From an uncultured Stenotrophomonas sp. (lineage in GTDB: Bacteria; Pseudomonadota; Gammaproteobacteria; Xanthomonadales; Xanthomonadaceae): a stretch of DNA of 64,000 nucleotides. Where the stretch lies: positions 81,763 through 145,762 of the forward strand of contig NZ_CAJYVQ010000005.1 in NCBI RefSeq assembly GCF_913778665.1, given 5' to 3'. The translations under genes and the position numbers were made by a program. Of this stretch, positions 8,520-16,986 are shown in pieces; position 1 is the first letter of the stretch, and each line of letters opens with the position of its first letter. The notes under the pieces are model-generated. The model saw only the letters and a program-made list of their open reading frames with translations, ran no database searches and was not told the origin of the DNA.

Positions 8520-9302
8520 ATGGCCATGCGCAACACCCGCTCCCGCCGGCAACAGATCCTGCAGCTGCTGATCGAGCACGGCTCGGTGCAGGTAGCCGAT
8601 CTGGTCGAGCGCTTCGGCGTGTCGGCGGTGACCATCCGTGCCGACCTGACCCACTTCGAATCGCAGGGCCTGGCCAACCGCACCCACGGTGGCGCCACGC
8701 TGGTGCGCACGCCGCCGCAGGAACAGGACATCCACGAAAAGGACGCACTGAACCTGCCGCTGAAGGAATCGATCGGCGCGTGTGCCGCGCGCCTGGTGCG
8801 GCCCGGTGACAACATCATCATCGACTCCGGCTCGACCACGATGACCCTGGCCCGTCACCTGCGAAGCCAGCGCGACGTGACGGTGATGACCAACGGGCTG
8901 AACATCGCCTGGGAACTGGCCAACGCGCCCGGCATCAACGTGCTGCTGACCGGTGGCCTGCTGCGCCAGCAGTCGCTGTCGCTGCAGGGCAGCCAGGCCG
9001 AGGCCAGCCTCAATTCGTACAGCTTCGACACCCTGTTCCTGGGCGTGGATGGCCTCGACCTGCAGTTCGGACTGACCACCCACGACGAAGCCGAAGCCCG
9101 CCTCAACCACCGCATGGTCGAGCGCGCGCGCCGCATCGTGGTGCTCACCGACGCCTCCAAGTTCGGCCGCGTCAGCCTGCACCGCATCGCGCTGCTGGAT
9201 CAGATCCACTCCATCATCACCGATGCCGGCATCGACGACGCATCCCGCGAGGGCCTGCAGCGGCTGGGCATCGAAGTGATCATCGCCGAGCCCGCCGCAT
9301 GA
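8520..9302 (+). CDS. agaR: AgaR: DeoR-family transcriptional repressor
   Basis: This 260-residue DeoR-family regulator has an N-terminal helix-turn-helix (RRQQILQLLIEHGSVQVADLVERFGVSAVTIRADL) containing the signature VSAVTIRADL and the following THGGATLV. The C-terminal sensor domain is phosphosugar-isomerase-like (DNIIIDSGSTTMTLARHL, NVLLTGGLLR, FLGVDGLD, ASKFGRVSLHRI). Family members repress until a sugar phosphate binds. The likely targets are the CTTTC-rich divergent promoters at 4752-5003. It lies inside the aga operon between agaZ and the deacetylase gene, and overlaps the latter by 4 bases. Met1 and Met3 are both possible starts. The name follows context and family; the effector is unknown. 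Confidence 0.85.
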   Translation: MAMRNTRSRRQQILQLLIEHGSVQVADLVERFGVSAVTIRADLTHFESQGLANRTHGGATLVRTPPQEQDIHEKDALNLPLKESIGACAARLVRPGDNIIIDSGSTTMTLARHLRSQRDVTVMTNGLNIAWELANAPGINVLLTGGLLRQQSLSLQGSQAEASLNSYSFDTLFLGVDGLDLQFGLTTHDEAEARLNHRMVERARRIVVLTDASKFGRVSLHRIALLDQIHSIITDAGIDDASREGLQRLGIEVIIAEPAA

Positions 9303-10414
9303 CCGACACCCGCTCCCTGCATGGCCGCATCCTCACCCCGCTGGGCTGGCGGCGCGGCCAGGTCCACTTCGATTCGCGCGTGCGCCAGCTGCAAGTAGAC
9401 GACCACAGCGGCGCTGATGACCTGCAGCTGCCGGTAATCCTGCCCGGCTTCATCGACCTGCACGTGCATGGTGCGGCCGGCGTGGACCTGATGCAGGGCG
9501 GCGACGTGGCCCGCACCATCGCCCGCACCCACCTGCGCTTTGGCACCACTACGCTGCTGGCGACCACCATGACCGCCGGCCTGGACGAGATCGAGCACGC
9601 GCTGCAGGGCGTGGCCGCCACCATGGCCGCGCCCGATGCCGATGCGGCGTGCATTGCCGGTGTGCATCTGGAAGGACCGTTCATCAGCCCGCAGCGGCTG
9701 GGCGCACAGCCCAACCGTACCATCGAAGCAACACTGGCGCTGGTGCAGCAGCTGCACGCGCTGGCACCGATCCGGGTGATGACGCTGGCGCCGGAGATCG
9801 GCGAGCACACCGCGCTGATTCCCGCGCTTTCCGCGATGGGCATCCGCGTGCAGCTCGGCCACAGCGCTGGCACTTACGAGGACGGTGTGGCCGCCCTACA
9901 AGCCGGCGCTTCCGGTTTCACCCACCTGTTCAACGGCATGACCGGTGTCGACCACTACCGCCCGGGCATTGCCGCCGCTGCGTTGGCACATGCGCAGTAC
10001 GCCGAGATCATTCCCGACCTGCAGCACATCCACCCCGGCGTGATCCGGCTGGCCGCGCGCGCGATTCCGCGCCTGTACGCGGTGACCGACGCCACGGCCG
10101 CCACCGGCATGCCCGATGGCGAGTACGCGCTGGGCGAACAGCGCGTGCACAAGTGCGGCGGCTGCGTGCGCCTGGCAACCGGTTCGCTGGCTGGCAGTGC
10201 GCTGACCATGGACCAGGCGCTGCGCAACCTGGTGCGCGTCGGCCTGGACCTGGCCGATGCCTCGCAGCGCGTTTCCACCTTCCCGGCCGACTACCTGGGC
10301 CTGGGCGATCGCGGCCGCATCGCGCCCGACGCCCGCGCCGACCTGGTGGTGCTGGACGCCGGATTGCGCCTGCAACAGGTGGTGGTCGGCGGGCGCGTGG
10401 TTGATCTGACCTGA
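9299..10414 (+). CDS. agaA: N-acetylgalactosamine-6-phosphate deacetylase (NagA/AgaA family)
   Basis: This 371-residue amidohydrolase is of the NagA type. The metal-binding motif is LPGFIDLHVHGAAG, followed by GVHLEGPFISP with the catalytic-site Glu. QLGHSAGTYEDGVAAL and THLFNGMTGVDHYRPG supply the His ligands, and the catalytic Asp is in AVTDATAATGMPDG. These enzymes remove acetate from N-acetylhexosamine-6-phosphates. In this operon the substrate is most likely GalNAc-6-phosphate, giving GalN-6-phosphate for AgaS. The start codon overlaps the stop of agaR as ATGA. Sequence alone does not separate GlcNAc-6-P from GalNAc-6-P specificity; the choice rests on AgaS and AgaZ being next to it. Confidence 0.87.
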   Translation: MTDTRSLHGRILTPLGWRRGQVHFDSRVRQLQVDDHSGADDLQLPVILPGFIDLHVHGAAGVDLMQGGDVARTIARTHLRFGTTTLLATTMTAGLDEIEHALQGVAATMAAPDADAACIAGVHLEGPFISPQRLGAQPNRTIEATLALVQQLHALAPIRVMTLAPEIGEHTALIPALSAMGIRVQLGHSAGTYEDGVAALQAGASGFTHLFNGMTGVDHYRPGIAAAALAHAQYAEIIPDLQHIHPGVIRLAARAIPRLYAVTDATAATGMPDGEYALGEQRVHKCGGCVRLATGSLAGSALTMDQALRNLVRVGLDLADASQRVSTFPADYLGLGDRGRIAPDARADLVVLDAGLRLQQVVVGGRVVDLT

Positions 10415-10451
10415 CGCACGCGATGCGGCCCGGACGCCGCGCGGGCGCCCC

Positions 10452-10545
10452 GTAGAGCCCAGCCACGCTCGGCTCACCGCGCGAAGTGCGGCTTGGGGAA
10501 CCTCGATATCGGAACGGAAAGCAGCCGAGCATGGCTCGGCTCTAC
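10452..10545. repeat. Pair of inverted SMAG-type palindromes
   Basis: A GTAG-headed palindrome begins at 10452 (GTAGAGCCCAGCCACGCTCG). Its counterpart lies inverted at 10521-10545, ending in GGCTCTAC. Each unit folds on itself and the two can pair with each other. GTAG-headed palindromes of this size match the SMAG family known from S. maltophilia. The pair fills most of the space between the deacetylase gene and the permease gene and may affect transcript stability or read-through. Confidence 0.7.
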
Positions 10546-10607
10546 TTGAAGCGCGCAAGCGCAATGCCTCAGCCAAGCACCATCCCCGTTATTCCAGGAA
10601 TACGCCG

Positions 10608-12410
10608 ATGACCGCAGCCGCCGCACCTGCCGTACCCGCTTCCACCGCTCCGCGCTGGCCCGTACGCTATTTGCTCTTCATCGGCGGCCTCGGTGGCCTG
10701 TTGTACGGCATCGACATCGGCATCATCGCCGGTGCCCTGCCCTATCTTGAAGCGACCGCCAGCCACGCCTGGCAGCTCAGCAGCCAGCAGCTCGGCTTCG
10801 TGGTGGCGGCAGTACTGCTGGGCAGCGTGCTCTCCTCGCTGTTCGCCGGCATGATCGCCGACCTGATCGGCCGCCGCGGCGCGATGCTGCTGGCCGGCCT
10901 GCTGTTCACCGCCTCGATTCCGATCATGGCACTGGCCTCCGGCTACACGCCGCTGCTGCTGGGACGCCTGCTGCAGGGCATCAGTGGCGGTTTGATCGGC
11001 GTCGTGATTCCGCTGTACCTGGCCGAAGTGCTCAGCCCCGAACGGCGCGGGCGCGGCGCGGCCATGTTCCAGCTGCTGCTGACCGTTGGCCTCGTATTGG
11101 CAGCCCTGATCGGCCTGTACCACGCCCATGCCGTGGATGCCGCCGCCGAGGCCGTACGCTCGCTGCCGGTCGCACAGCAGGCGCAGGAACTGTTCACGGT
11201 GAAGGACCACGCTTGGCGCACCATCTTCTGGACCTGCCTGGCGCCTGGCCTGCTGTTCTGCGCCGGCATCTTCTGGCTCTCTGAATCACCACGCTGGCTG
11301 GTACGCCGCGGCCGCATCGACGAAGCGCGCCGCAGCCTGCAGCGCGTCCTTCCCGCCGTAGACGTCGAGCCCACGCTGGCCCAGATCCAGGCCCCGGAAT
11401 CGAGCAGCAGCGACGGCAAGCGCGACCCGCTGCTCAGCCGCCGCTACGTGGTGCCGTTCGTGCTCGCGTGCGTGGTGCTGGCCTGCACCCAAGCCACCGG
11501 CATCAATTCGGTGCTGGCCTACGCGGTCAACATCCTCAACCAGGCGGGGCTGTCCGGGTCGGTCGCCAATGGCGCCGACGTCGCCATCAAGCTGCTCAAC
11601 GCGGTGATGACCGTGGTCGCGCTGCTGCTGGTCGACCGCAAGGGCCGCAAGTTCCTGCTGATGCTGGGCAGCGGTGGCATCTGCCTGGCCCTGCTGGCCG
11701 CAGCCACGCTGTTCTTCCAGGCCGAACGCGGTCGCGCCGACGTGCAGCCGCAGCTGCAGGCGGCGGTCAGCGGCGACGGCCTGCAGCTGGTGCTGGATGA
11801 CGCGCAGTGGCAGCGCCTGAGTAATGGCATCGACAGCCAAGGCCGACCGATGCAGCTGACCGTGTCGTACGCCTATGGTGACTTCACCAATGTGCGCGCC
11901 CTGCGCAGCGACAACCTGACTGATCGCGAGCTGCGCATCGAGCGTGCCGGCACTGTGCAGCCCGACAGCGTGATCGGCGCGTTCTTCCGCAAGCTGCATC
12001 TGAACCCGTTCGCCGACCCGGCCAGTGCCGCACGGGCACCGCTGCGCATCGAACAGGCCCGCATTGGCCCGGTGCCGCCGCCTGCCCATGGCTGGGCGGT
12101 GGCCACCTGCATCCTGGTGTTCGTCGCGTTCTTCGCGGTCGGCCCCGGGGTGTGCGTTTGGCTGGCACTGTCGGAGCTGATGCCGAACCGCATCCGCTCC
12201 AACGGCATGAGCATCGCACTGCTGATCAACCAGTTCGTGTCCACCACCATCGCCGCCATCTTCCTGCCCACGGTGGGGCACTACGGCTACGCCAGCATGT
12301 TCGTGTTCTGGGCAGCGTGCACCTTCGTGTTCTTCCTGGTGGCCGCGTTGTGGCTGCCCGAGACCAAGGGCAAGTCGCTGGAAGAGATCGAGGCGCGGTT
12401 CGCCCGGTAG
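10608..12410 (+). CDS. Sugar-porter MFS permease with large periplasmic insertion
   Basis: The product is a 600-residue inner-membrane permease of the sugar-porter branch of the MFS. Motifs include GGLLYGIDIGIIAGALPYL in TM1, IADLIGRRG in loop 2-3, TQATGINSVLAY in TM7, and the C-terminal PETKGKSLEEIE. Usual members have 450-500 residues. Here about 120 extra residues (roughly 372-490) lie between TM9 and TM10, a loop that faces the periplasm. A shorter extension lies in loop 5-6. As the last gene of the aga cluster it probably imports GalNAc or a GalNAc-containing saccharide by proton symport. AGGA lies 8 bases before the ATG. Its stop codon TAG forms part of a SMAG repeat head. The substrate is inferred. 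Confidence 0.85.
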   Translation: MTAAAAPAVPASTAPRWPVRYLLFIGGLGGLLYGIDIGIIAGALPYLEATASHAWQLSSQQLGFVVAAVLLGSVLSSLFAGMIADLIGRRGAMLLAGLLFTASIPIMALASGYTPLLLGRLLQGISGGLIGVVIPLYLAEVLSPERRGRGAAMFQLLLTVGLVLAALIGLYHAHAVDAAAEAVRSLPVAQQAQELFTVKDHAWRTIFWTCLAPGLLFCAGIFWLSESPRWLVRRGRIDEARRSLQRVLPAVDVEPTLAQIQAPESSSSDGKRDPLLSRRYVVPFVLACVVLACTQATGINSVLAYAVNILNQAGLSGSVANGADVAIKLLNAVMTVVALLLVDRKGRKFLLMLGSGGICLALLAAATLFFQAERGRADVQPQLQAAVSGDGLQLVLDDAQWQRLSNGIDSQGRPMQLTVSYAYGDFTNVRALRSDNLTDRELRIERAGTVQPDSVIGAFFRKLHLNPFADPASAARAPLRIEQARIGPVPPPAHGWAVATCILVFVAFFAVGPGVCVWLALSELMPNRIRSNGMSIALLINQFVSTTIAAIFLPTVGHYGYASMFVFWAACTFVFFLVAALWLPETKGKSLEEIEARFAR

Positions 12411-12429
12411 CGGTCGACCTGGGTCGACC
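12407..12429 (+). repeat. SMAG-type palindrome overlapping the permease stop codon
   Basis: The element starts GTAGCGGTCGACC and closes with GGTCGACC. The TAG of its GTAG head is the stop codon of the MFS gene. A second GC-rich inverted sequence (CCTCCGCGC / GCGCGGAGG) follows at about 12429-12448 and may act as a bidirectional terminator between convergent genes. Confidence 0.65.
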
Positions 12430-12462
12430 TCCGCGCGCGGCGCGGAGGTGTGGGCTCGCCCG

Positions 12463-12933
12463 TCATTTACCCGTGATGTGCCTGGCCAGCTCCTGCGCTT
12501 CGTCCTTGCCCGGCAACCCGCTCAGATTCATCGATTCAGAGAACGGTCCCTGCACCGTCGCCACCATCAGCACCCGGCCATCCACGCTGATCGCAATTCG
12601 CTGGCCGACCATCGCCGCTGTGCCATCGCGGATGCGCTGGTGCGCCTCAGGCCGATAGCGGATCTGCAGTGCCGTCAGGCCGTCGTCATCCTGCACAGAG
12701 CGCACATCGGCGATGTCCGCGCTGCCGGCAATCGGAGGCTCGCGCAACGTCAATGTCTCGTCCTGCCACTGCACCGGCACACCCTTGCCGGCCGCATCGA
12801 CCGCGCTCAGGCGCACATCCACACCAGGAAGTGGCGGGCGGTCCGGTCCCACCTGCGTACCGGGCGTGGCCGCCGGCATGCATCCGGCCAGGACCATCGC
12901 CGCACCCAGCACCACCGGAAGCAGCGCCTTCAC
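12463..12933 (-). CDS. Lipoprotein with SecD P1-head-like domain
   Basis: This is a 156-residue probable lipoprotein. The N-terminus MKALLPVVLGAAMVLAGC is a signal with lipobox LAGC. The C-terminal half (IRYRPEAHQRIRDGTAAMVG, QRIAISVDGRVLMVATVQGP, LPGKDEAQELARHI) resembles the head of the SecD/SecDF P1 domain, cut loose from the membrane part. The GTG start at 12933 overlaps the stop of the upstream HdeD-like gene as GTGA, so translation is probably coupled. Its role is unknown. A periplasmic chaperone-like or regulatory role is possible but only guessed from the domain. Confidence 0.7.
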   Translation of the reverse strand: MKALLPVVLGAAMVLAGCMPAATPGTQVGPDRPPLPGVDVRLSAVDAAGKGVPVQWQDETLTLREPPIAGSADIADVRSVQDDDGLTALQIRYRPEAHQRIRDGTAAMVGQRIAISVDGRVLMVATVQGPFSESMNLSGLPGKDEAQELARHITGK

Positions 12934-13481
12934 TTCAGCTTCCGCAGCTTGAACGCCACCAGCACCTGCAGCAGCCCGTACAGCAGGCTGCCGATGCCGA
13001 TCCACAGTGTGGTCACCGCCACGCCCGCATACGGGTTGGCCGCAAACAGCAGGCCCAGCACCACGGCCAGCACACCGCTGAGGATCAGCAGCCACTCGCC
13101 CTGGATCTGCTTGCGCACGCGGATCGCGAACACGATGCGATAGATGCCGGCCACCAGCAGCCACGCCGCCAGGAACAACACCAGCACGCTGGCGGTGGCC
13201 AGCGGATTGATCACCGCCAGGATGCCGAAGCCCAGCGAGGCGATGGCATACAGGGCCAGCCAGCCACGCGAAGCGCCACTGCCTCCGGTCACCAGCGCGA
13301 ACAGGCTGATCACGCCTTCGACAATGGCCACCACGCCCAGTGTCCACGCCAGCGCCATCGCCGCCGACAGCGGCCAGCCGACGGCAACAATGCCGAAGCC
13401 CAACGCAACCAGGCCGTACAGCAGCAGGATCCACCAGCTGCGCCCAACTGCCGACAAAAGGGGAGACAAGGGGGAATTCAT
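12930..13481 (-). CDS. HdeD-family membrane protein (DUF308)
   Basis: The product is a 183-residue inner-membrane protein with six predicted hydrophobic segments in three pairs (for example WWILLLYGLVALGFGIVAVG and WLALYAIASLGFGILAVI). This is the repeated layout of the HdeD/DUF308 family. HdeD in enterobacteria is linked to acid resistance; no such role is shown here. The ATG at 13481 has AAGGAG 7 bases upstream. It is the first gene of a two-gene unit with the SecD-head lipoprotein. Confidence 0.85.
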   Translation of the reverse strand: MNSPLSPLLSAVGRSWWILLLYGLVALGFGIVAVGWPLSAAMALAWTLGVVAIVEGVISLFALVTGGSGASRGWLALYAIASLGFGILAVINPLATASVLVLFLAAWLLVAGIYRIVFAIRVRKQIQGEWLLILSGVLAVVLGLLFAANPYAGVAVTTLWIGIGSLLYGLLQVLVAFKLRKLK

Positions 13482-13539
13482 GGCCACTCCTTCGTTCCGG
13501 AATCGGCCCCATCCTAGCCGCTCCACATGAAAGCGGTGA

Positions 13540-14235
13540 TCACGGCACCCGTGCGCAGACCCACACGCGTACCTCGTCTGCGCCCGCCAGGCGCAGCGTC
13601 TCGGCAATCTCCATGACGGTGCTGCCGGTGGTCATTACATCGTCCACGACGGTCAACCGTGGAGGCACCGGCCCGCGCACATCGAAGGCATCGAACAGGT
13701 TCTCCCGGCGCTGTTCAGCGCTGCGCTCGGACTGCGGTGGGGTATGCCGACGCCGGTACAGCCCGTGCCAGACCGGCATCGGCAACAACCGGCACAGTTC
13801 CGCGGCCTGGTTGTAGCCACGCTGGCGCAGGCGCCGGTTGTGCAGCGGCACCGGGGCCAGCGGCGGGCACGACCATGGCGGTGCAGCACGCAGCATCAGC
13901 TGCACCAGCAGGCGACCGGCGGCCAGATCCTGGTGGAACTTGTAGCGCGCCAGCAACTGGTCGACCGGTGGCAGGTACAGCAGGCTGGCATGGGTGGCGG
14001 CCTGCGGTGGTGCCTCCTCGCGGCAGCTGCCGCAGACGATCAACGCGGTCTCCGGCAGCGGCAGTGCGCAGCGCAGGCAGGCACGGCTGGACCAGGGCAG
14101 ATCGGCGAGGCAGGCGCGGCAGAGGTCCAGATCATCGTGGCCCGGGTCACCACAGACCAGGCAGCGCAGTGGCATGAGCAGGTGAAGCAGCGAGTGGAAC
14201 ATGCCGTGGCGGGCGTTGACAGGTGACAGACGCAT
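13540..14235 (-). CDS. comF: ComF-family phosphoribosyltransferase-like protein
   Basis: This 231-residue ComF-family protein begins with a double zinc-ribbon region (CLVCGD, LDLCRACLADLP, CLRCALPLP, CGSCREE). A phosphoribosyltransferase-like domain follows with PVPLHNRRLRQRGYNQAAELCR and the PRPP-loop VVDDVMTTGSTV. ComF takes part in DNA uptake and transformation, probably in processing or bringing in single-stranded DNA. The ATG at 14235 is chosen over 14250 because GGAAGG lies about 8 bases upstream. It stands alone between the ClC gene and the HdeD pair, all on the minus strand. Confidence 0.88.
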   Translation of the reverse strand: MRLSPVNARHGMFHSLLHLLMPLRCLVCGDPGHDDLDLCRACLADLPWSSRACLRCALPLPETALIVCGSCREEAPPQAATHASLLYLPPVDQLLARYKFHQDLAAGRLLVQLMLRAAPPWSCPPLAPVPLHNRRLRQRGYNQAAELCRLLPMPVWHGLYRRRHTPPQSERSAEQRRENLFDAFDVRGPVPPRLTVVDDVMTTGSTVMEIAETLRLAGADEVRVWVCARVP

Positions 14236-14350
14236 GGCCCAGCCTTCCATGGCATCACGCGCGTGACCATCGGCAGACGCCGCATCCCGCTGTCAGGCCG
14301 CACTGCCAATGCCATCGGTGCGTGTCTTGGTCAGTATTCCCCCGATGCGA

Positions 14351-15673
14351 CTAGCTGGCGCGTTCGCGCGCTGCCGCTGGCACCATCAACAGCTCCGCCA
14401 ACCCGCGATAGATCGGTACCCTGCACACCAGCCCGGACACACCACGGGCGATCAGCACCGTCGCCAGGATCGGCAACAGCAGGTCGCCGCTGTCGGTCAG
14501 TTCCAGCGAGATCACCGCCGAGGTCAGTGGCGCCTGGGTGACGCCGGTCAGGTAGGCACACATACCCAGCAGCACGAAGGCACGCGGGTCCACGCTCGGC
14601 ATCAGCACGGCCAGGTTGTGGCCAACTCCGGCACCGACCGCCAACGCAGGGGAGAACAGCCCACCCGGAATGCCTGCCACGTACGAGGCCAGGTTGGCCA
14701 GCAGCTTCATCAACCCGAACTCGTGGCCGACCAGCGCCTGGCCCTGCACCAGGCTGCGCGCCTGTTCGTAACCGGTACCGAACGCGCCTTCGCCGAACAC
14801 CAGGGCCAGCACGACCACCACCAGGCCGCAGCCCGCGGCCAGCAATACCGGATGCCGCTGCCGCAGCTGGCCCAGCCAACGCGGACGGCCCGCCGCGCTG
14901 GCCAGTACCGCACGTGCGAACAGCCCGCCCAGCAGGCCCGCCACCACGCCGCACAGCAGGATCGCCAGCCAGCCTTGGCCCAGCGGCAGGCGTGCACTCA
15001 CATGGCCGAAGTAGGTGTAATTGCCGAGCAGGCCCAGCGACACCACGCCACCGACGATCACCGCGGTCAACAGGGTGCCGGAGAAGCGATGTTCGAAACG
15101 GCCGCTGAGCTCCTCGATGGCGAAGACGATGCCGGCCAGCGGCGTGTTGAACGCCGCCGCAATACCCGCAGCGCCACCGGCCAACAGGAAGTGCGAGAGC
15201 TCGCGGGGATCCTTGAAGCCGAACCAGCGGCCGAACAGGTACATCAGGCTGGCGCCCACGTGCACGGTCGGGCCTTCACGGCCAACGGATGCGCCACCCA
15301 GCAGTGACAGCGAGGTCAGCAGCAGCTTGCCGGCCGACACAGCGGGCGAAAGGTTGGTTTTCCGGAACGGCTCATCGGGCTTGTCCAACGCAGCGATGAC
15401 CTGCGGAATGCCGCTGCCACGCGTGGGTTTGAGCACGCCGGAAGTGAGCCACGCCAGCAGCGCGAAGATGCCGGGCGTGAGCAGCAGGGCCCACCACGGC
15501 GAGTGCGAGGTGATGCGCTGGAACAGATGGAAGGCGGCGTCGCTGGCCTTGGCAAACAGGATGGCCACCAGCGCGACGGCCACCGCGCCGCCCCAGAGCG
15601 CGGCACGGCGGCGCCAGGCCTCGCTGAGAACCAGCGCGGTGATACGGCCGCGGAGGCGATGGAGATCGGTCAT
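14351..15673 (-). CDS. ClC-family chloride/proton antiporter
   Basis: This 440-residue ClC protein has the selectivity-filter motifs GSGIPQ, GREGPTVHVGA (containing the gating Glu) and GIPGGLFSPALAVGAGVG. FAIEELSGRF supplies a Glu at about the place of the internal proton glutamate of E. coli ClC-ec1. It is therefore more likely an H+/Cl- exchanger than a channel. About ten or more membrane segments span the length. No CBS domains are present. It diverges from bioB across a 200-bp gap that carries the biotin operator. Confidence 0.9.
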   Translation of the reverse strand: MTDLHRLRGRITALVLSEAWRRRAALWGGAVAVALVAILFAKASDAAFHLFQRITSHSPWWALLLTPGIFALLAWLTSGVLKPTRGSGIPQVIAALDKPDEPFRKTNLSPAVSAGKLLLTSLSLLGGASVGREGPTVHVGASLMYLFGRWFGFKDPRELSHFLLAGGAAGIAAAFNTPLAGIVFAIEELSGRFEHRFSGTLLTAVIVGGVVSLGLLGNYTYFGHVSARLPLGQGWLAILLCGVVAGLLGGLFARAVLASAAGRPRWLGQLRQRHPVLLAAGCGLVVVVLALVFGEGAFGTGYEQARSLVQGQALVGHEFGLMKLLANLASYVAGIPGGLFSPALAVGAGVGHNLAVLMPSVDPRAFVLLGMCAYLTGVTQAPLTSAVISLELTDSGDLLLPILATVLIARGVSGLVCRVPIYRGLAELLMVPAAARERAS

Positions 15674-15784
15674 GCAGGGCAGTGTGGACGCAACGGGAGC
15701 AGGCAGACAGCGGCCACTGTGGCTGAAGGCCTTGCAGGATGCGGTGAAACGCGGCCAGTCCGCCGGGGTGAATGGGAGTAAAGC

Positions 15785-15818
15785 CCGTAAACCTCTTCAT
15801 ATCATCACTGGTTGACAG
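15785..15818 (+). promoter_or_regulatory. BirA (biotin repressor) operator in front of bioB
   Basis: The half-sites CCGTAAACC (15785-15793) and GGTTGACAG (15810-15818) are separated by 16 bases. They match the known BirA operator form TTGTAAACC-N14-16-GGTTTACAA at most positions. A -10-like TATCAT (15800-15805) lies inside the spacer. The site is 57 bases before the bioB ATG, so biotin-dependent repression of the operon is expected. Confidence 0.75.
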
Positions 15819-15875
15819 ACTTTCTTGACCCACCCACACTGCCGCCCTCGCTCCACTCGTACGCAAGGTCCCGCC

Positions 15876-16919
15876 ATGGCTGCTGCCATCCGCCACGACT
15901 GGCAACACGACGAACTGCAGGCGCTGTTCGATCTGCCGTTCCCCGAGCTGCTGTTCCGCGCCGCGGCGGTCCATCGCGAGCACTTCGACCCATCGCAGGT
16001 ACAGGTGTCCACGCTGCTGTCGGTGAAGACTGGTGGCTGCCCGGAAGACTGCGCGTACTGCCCGCAGGCGCAGCGCTACAACACCGGGGTGAACGCGCAG
16101 AAGCTGATGGAGACCGATGCGGTGCTGGCCAAGGCGCGCCAGGCCAAGGCCGCCGGCGCCTCGCGTTTCTGCATGGGCGCCGCATGGCGTTCGCCGAAGG
16201 ACCGCGACATGCCGAAGGTGGCGGCGATGATCGCCGGGGTGAAAGCACTGGGGCTGGAAACCTGCGCCACGCTGGGCATGCTCAGCAGCGAGCAGGCGCG
16301 CGCGTTGAAGGATGCGGGCCTGGACTACTACAACCACAATCTCGACACCGCGCCGGACTACTACGATTCGATCATCCACACGCGCCAGTACCAGGACCGC
16401 CTGGATACGCTGGAACACGTGCGCGATGCCGGCCTGAAGACCTGCTGCGGCGGCATCGTCGGCATGGGCGAGACGCGCGCGCAGCGCGTCGGCCTGCTGC
16501 TGGCGCTGGCCACGCTGCCGGCGCATCCCGATTCGGTGCCGATCAACAAGCTGGTGCAGGTGGCGGGCACGCCGCTGCATGGCAGTGCCGAGCTGGACCC
16601 GTTCGAGTTCGTGCGCATGATCGCAGTGGCGCGCATCGCCATGCCGCGCGCGATGGTGCGGCTGTCGGCCGGGCGCGAGGCGATGAGTGACGAACTGCAG
16701 GCGCTGTGCTTCCTGGCGGGTGCCAACTCGATCTTCTACGGCGACAAGCTGCTGACCACCGGCAACCCGGAGAGCGAGCGCGACCTGGCTTTGTTCGCAC
16801 GCCTGGGCCTGCAGCCGATGGCAGTACAGGTGGATGCCGAGGGCCATGACCACGGCGGCACCGTGCATGCCGACATCAGCACCGATGCGCCCGGCTGCGG
16901 TTGCGCTCACGCGGCGTGA
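15876..16919 (+). CDS. bioB: BioB: biotin synthase
   Basis: This 347-residue radical SAM enzyme inserts sulfur into dethiobiotin, the last step of biotin synthesis. The cluster motif is [12 protein letters not shown] (CxxxCxxC). Other typical stretches are [40 protein letters not shown], and [20 protein letters not shown]. The ATG at 15876 follows AAGGT. It is the first gene of bioB-bioF-bioH-SDR-bioC, directly behind the BirA operator. Confidence 0.97.
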   Translation: MAAAIRHDWQHDELQALFDLPFPELLFRAAAVHREHFDPSQVQVSTLLSVKTGGCPEDCAYCPQAQRYNTGVNAQKLMETDAVLAKARQAKAAGASRFCMGAAWRSPKDRDMPKVAAMIAGVKALGLETCATLGMLSSEQARALKDAGLDYYNHNLDTAPDYYDSIIHTRQYQDRLDTLEHVRDAGLKTCCGGIVGMGETRAQRVGLLLALATLPAHPDSVPINKLVQVAGTPLHGSAELDPFEFVRMIAVARIAMPRAMVRLSAGREAMSDELQALCFLAGANSIFYGDKLLTTGNPESERDLALFARLGLQPMAVQVDAEGHDHGGTVHADISTDAPGCGCAHAA

Positions 16920-16986
16920 GGCGGGGCGCAGGCAGGCGTCGCGGCAACGCGCTACCCTAGCCGCCCCGTCGCCGCATTCAGCCGCC

